64,000 bases of DNA. Source: Theobroma cacao (taxonomy: Eukaryota > Streptophyta > Magnoliopsida > Malvales > Malvaceae). Of the stretch, positions 60,908 through 64,000 are shown piece by piece. Each line of letters begins with the position of its first letter. Positions within the stretch are counted from its first letter, which is position 1. Location of the stretch: the NCBI RefSeq assembly GCF_000208745.1, contig NC_030855.1:4149172-4213171 (forward strand), given 5' to 3'. Both the position numbers and the translations under genes were made by a program. The notes beneath the pieces were generated by a model. That model had not been told where the DNA came from. It saw only the letters and a list, made by a program, of their open reading frames with translations, and made no database searches.

Positions 60908-61482
60908 ATATGTATAAAAATTGTTTATCTTATTTTAATATGCAACGAGAAATATTTTTATTTCGTATCATAACTTTCACTTGTTCACTTATAATTTAAA
61001 TTTGAGAATTTTAAAATAAAATCTTAAGTTTTACAGTTGAATGTGTTTTTCCTTGTTAACTTAACTTAATTGGAATCAATTTTCACTGTTTTAGCACGAG
61101 GGCGACAAGGTTTTGTCAAGTTTTTTAAATGGCTTAAACCCTACTACTTATAAATAGCAAAGGAGAAGAAAAAGAAAAGGAAAAAGCAAAGAGCAAAGGA
61201 ATAAGTGACGGGCATTGCCAAATGCCTTTTTTATTTGACAAATGAGGTACAAAGCTCATAAAAGATGAACGAGTTTGGATTAAAATCCAGAAGACTTCAT
61301 GAATCACTTAAAGAAACCCATAGCCTCTACTAATTACTTGATAATTGGCACTGGGATTTTACTAGTAATACCGCATGTATTGTGATACACATGATTTTAT
61401 CACTAAGAAAAATGAAAAACAAAAAGAAACATACATTCCTGGAATTCAACTGGACTAATGATTGTTATCTCCTGCTGTGAAC
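60908..61482. repeat. OPR 3' flank, copy 2
   Basis: Collinear with 55698-56275 and about 95% alike by eye. It carries the same ACTACTTATAAATAGCAAAGG and GATGAACGAGTTTGG stretches. No gene. Confidence 0.85.
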
Positions 61483-63011
<1,529 letters not shown>

Positions 63012-63059
63012 TTATGCATCAAAATTTCCCAGGCGAAGAACAAAGTGATGCACATAGTC

Positions 63060-63060
63060 N
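63060..63060. other. Assembly gap of unknown length (single N)
   Basis: The sequence stops at ...CACATAGTC inside OPR copy 2 intron 1 and restarts at GCTTCCATAGC, which is mid-gene (exon 4) of another OPR copy. Copy 1 continues from the same point as CACATAGTCAGCCAATTACC. The join is not biological. Confidence 0.95.
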
Positions 63061-63853
<793 letters not shown>

Positions 63854-64000
63854 TCAAAATTTCCCAGGCGAAGAACAAAGTGATGCACATAGTCAGCCAA
63901 TTACCATTGGTTTTCCTAATGAACAACATTCAAGTTATGCAAACTTGGATTTTTCAACTAATCAATTAGTTATGGCTTGACAAAGAAAAACAATATGCTG

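Overview
This is a plant nuclear window, almost certainly from a eudicot and probably a woody rosid. The evidence is intron-rich genes with GT-AG splicing, very AT-rich intergenic DNA, plant-specific gene families (LPA3, group II CNGC, PLS-class PPR, early nodulin-like phytocyanin, 12-oxophytodienoate reductase), and many LTR-retrotransposon and MITE remnants. I cannot name the species from sequence alone. A Malvaceae such as cacao is a guess.

Layout. 1-11.3 kb is a transposon graveyard: a Gypsy-type LTR end, a decayed Copia gag with its primer-binding site on the minus strand, a short Copia element with two 584/583-bp LTRs, a Gypsy integrase fragment, an LTR-like block rich in GTATCGATAC words, and two inverted-repeat elements (one with perfect 9-bp target-site duplications). 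11.4-19.4 kb is a 12-exon gene on + for the photosystem II assembly factor LPA3, with a foldback element in its 3.4-kb first intron. Tail-to-tail with it, 20.6-27.3 kb on -, is a 7-exon cyclic nucleotide-gated channel (752 aa). 30.3-32.2 kb on - is an intronless 643-aa PPR protein. 32.2-44.7 kb is mostly repeats: a MULE fragment, a 2,163-bp solo LTR with a 5-bp target-site duplication, and a diverged tandem repeat. 44.7-46.9 kb on + is an intronless membrane kinase whose activation segment carries a very large insert.

50.6-64 kb is the most unusual part. An early nodulin-like phytocyanin gene (ENODL) and a 12-oxophytodienoate reductase gene (OPR), both on -, form a unit duplicated in tandem. 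Unit 1 is intact but holds 3.5 kb of extra DNA between the two genes. In unit 2 the ENODL copy is intact but the OPR copy has a premature stop and a changed active-site motif. A third partial OPR follows a single N at 63060 and is a mosaic of copies 1 and 2. The assembly is probably collapsed there, and more copies may be hidden.

The genes do not form one pathway. LPA3 acts in chloroplast PSII assembly, the PPR probably in organelle RNA processing, CNGC and the kinase in signalling, ENODL at the cell surface, and OPR in oxylipin or reactive-enone reduction. No genuinely new multi-gene system is evident. The strongest leads are the ENODL-OPR cluster, the second OPR copy with an OYE-like His/Asn pair, and the kinase insert.
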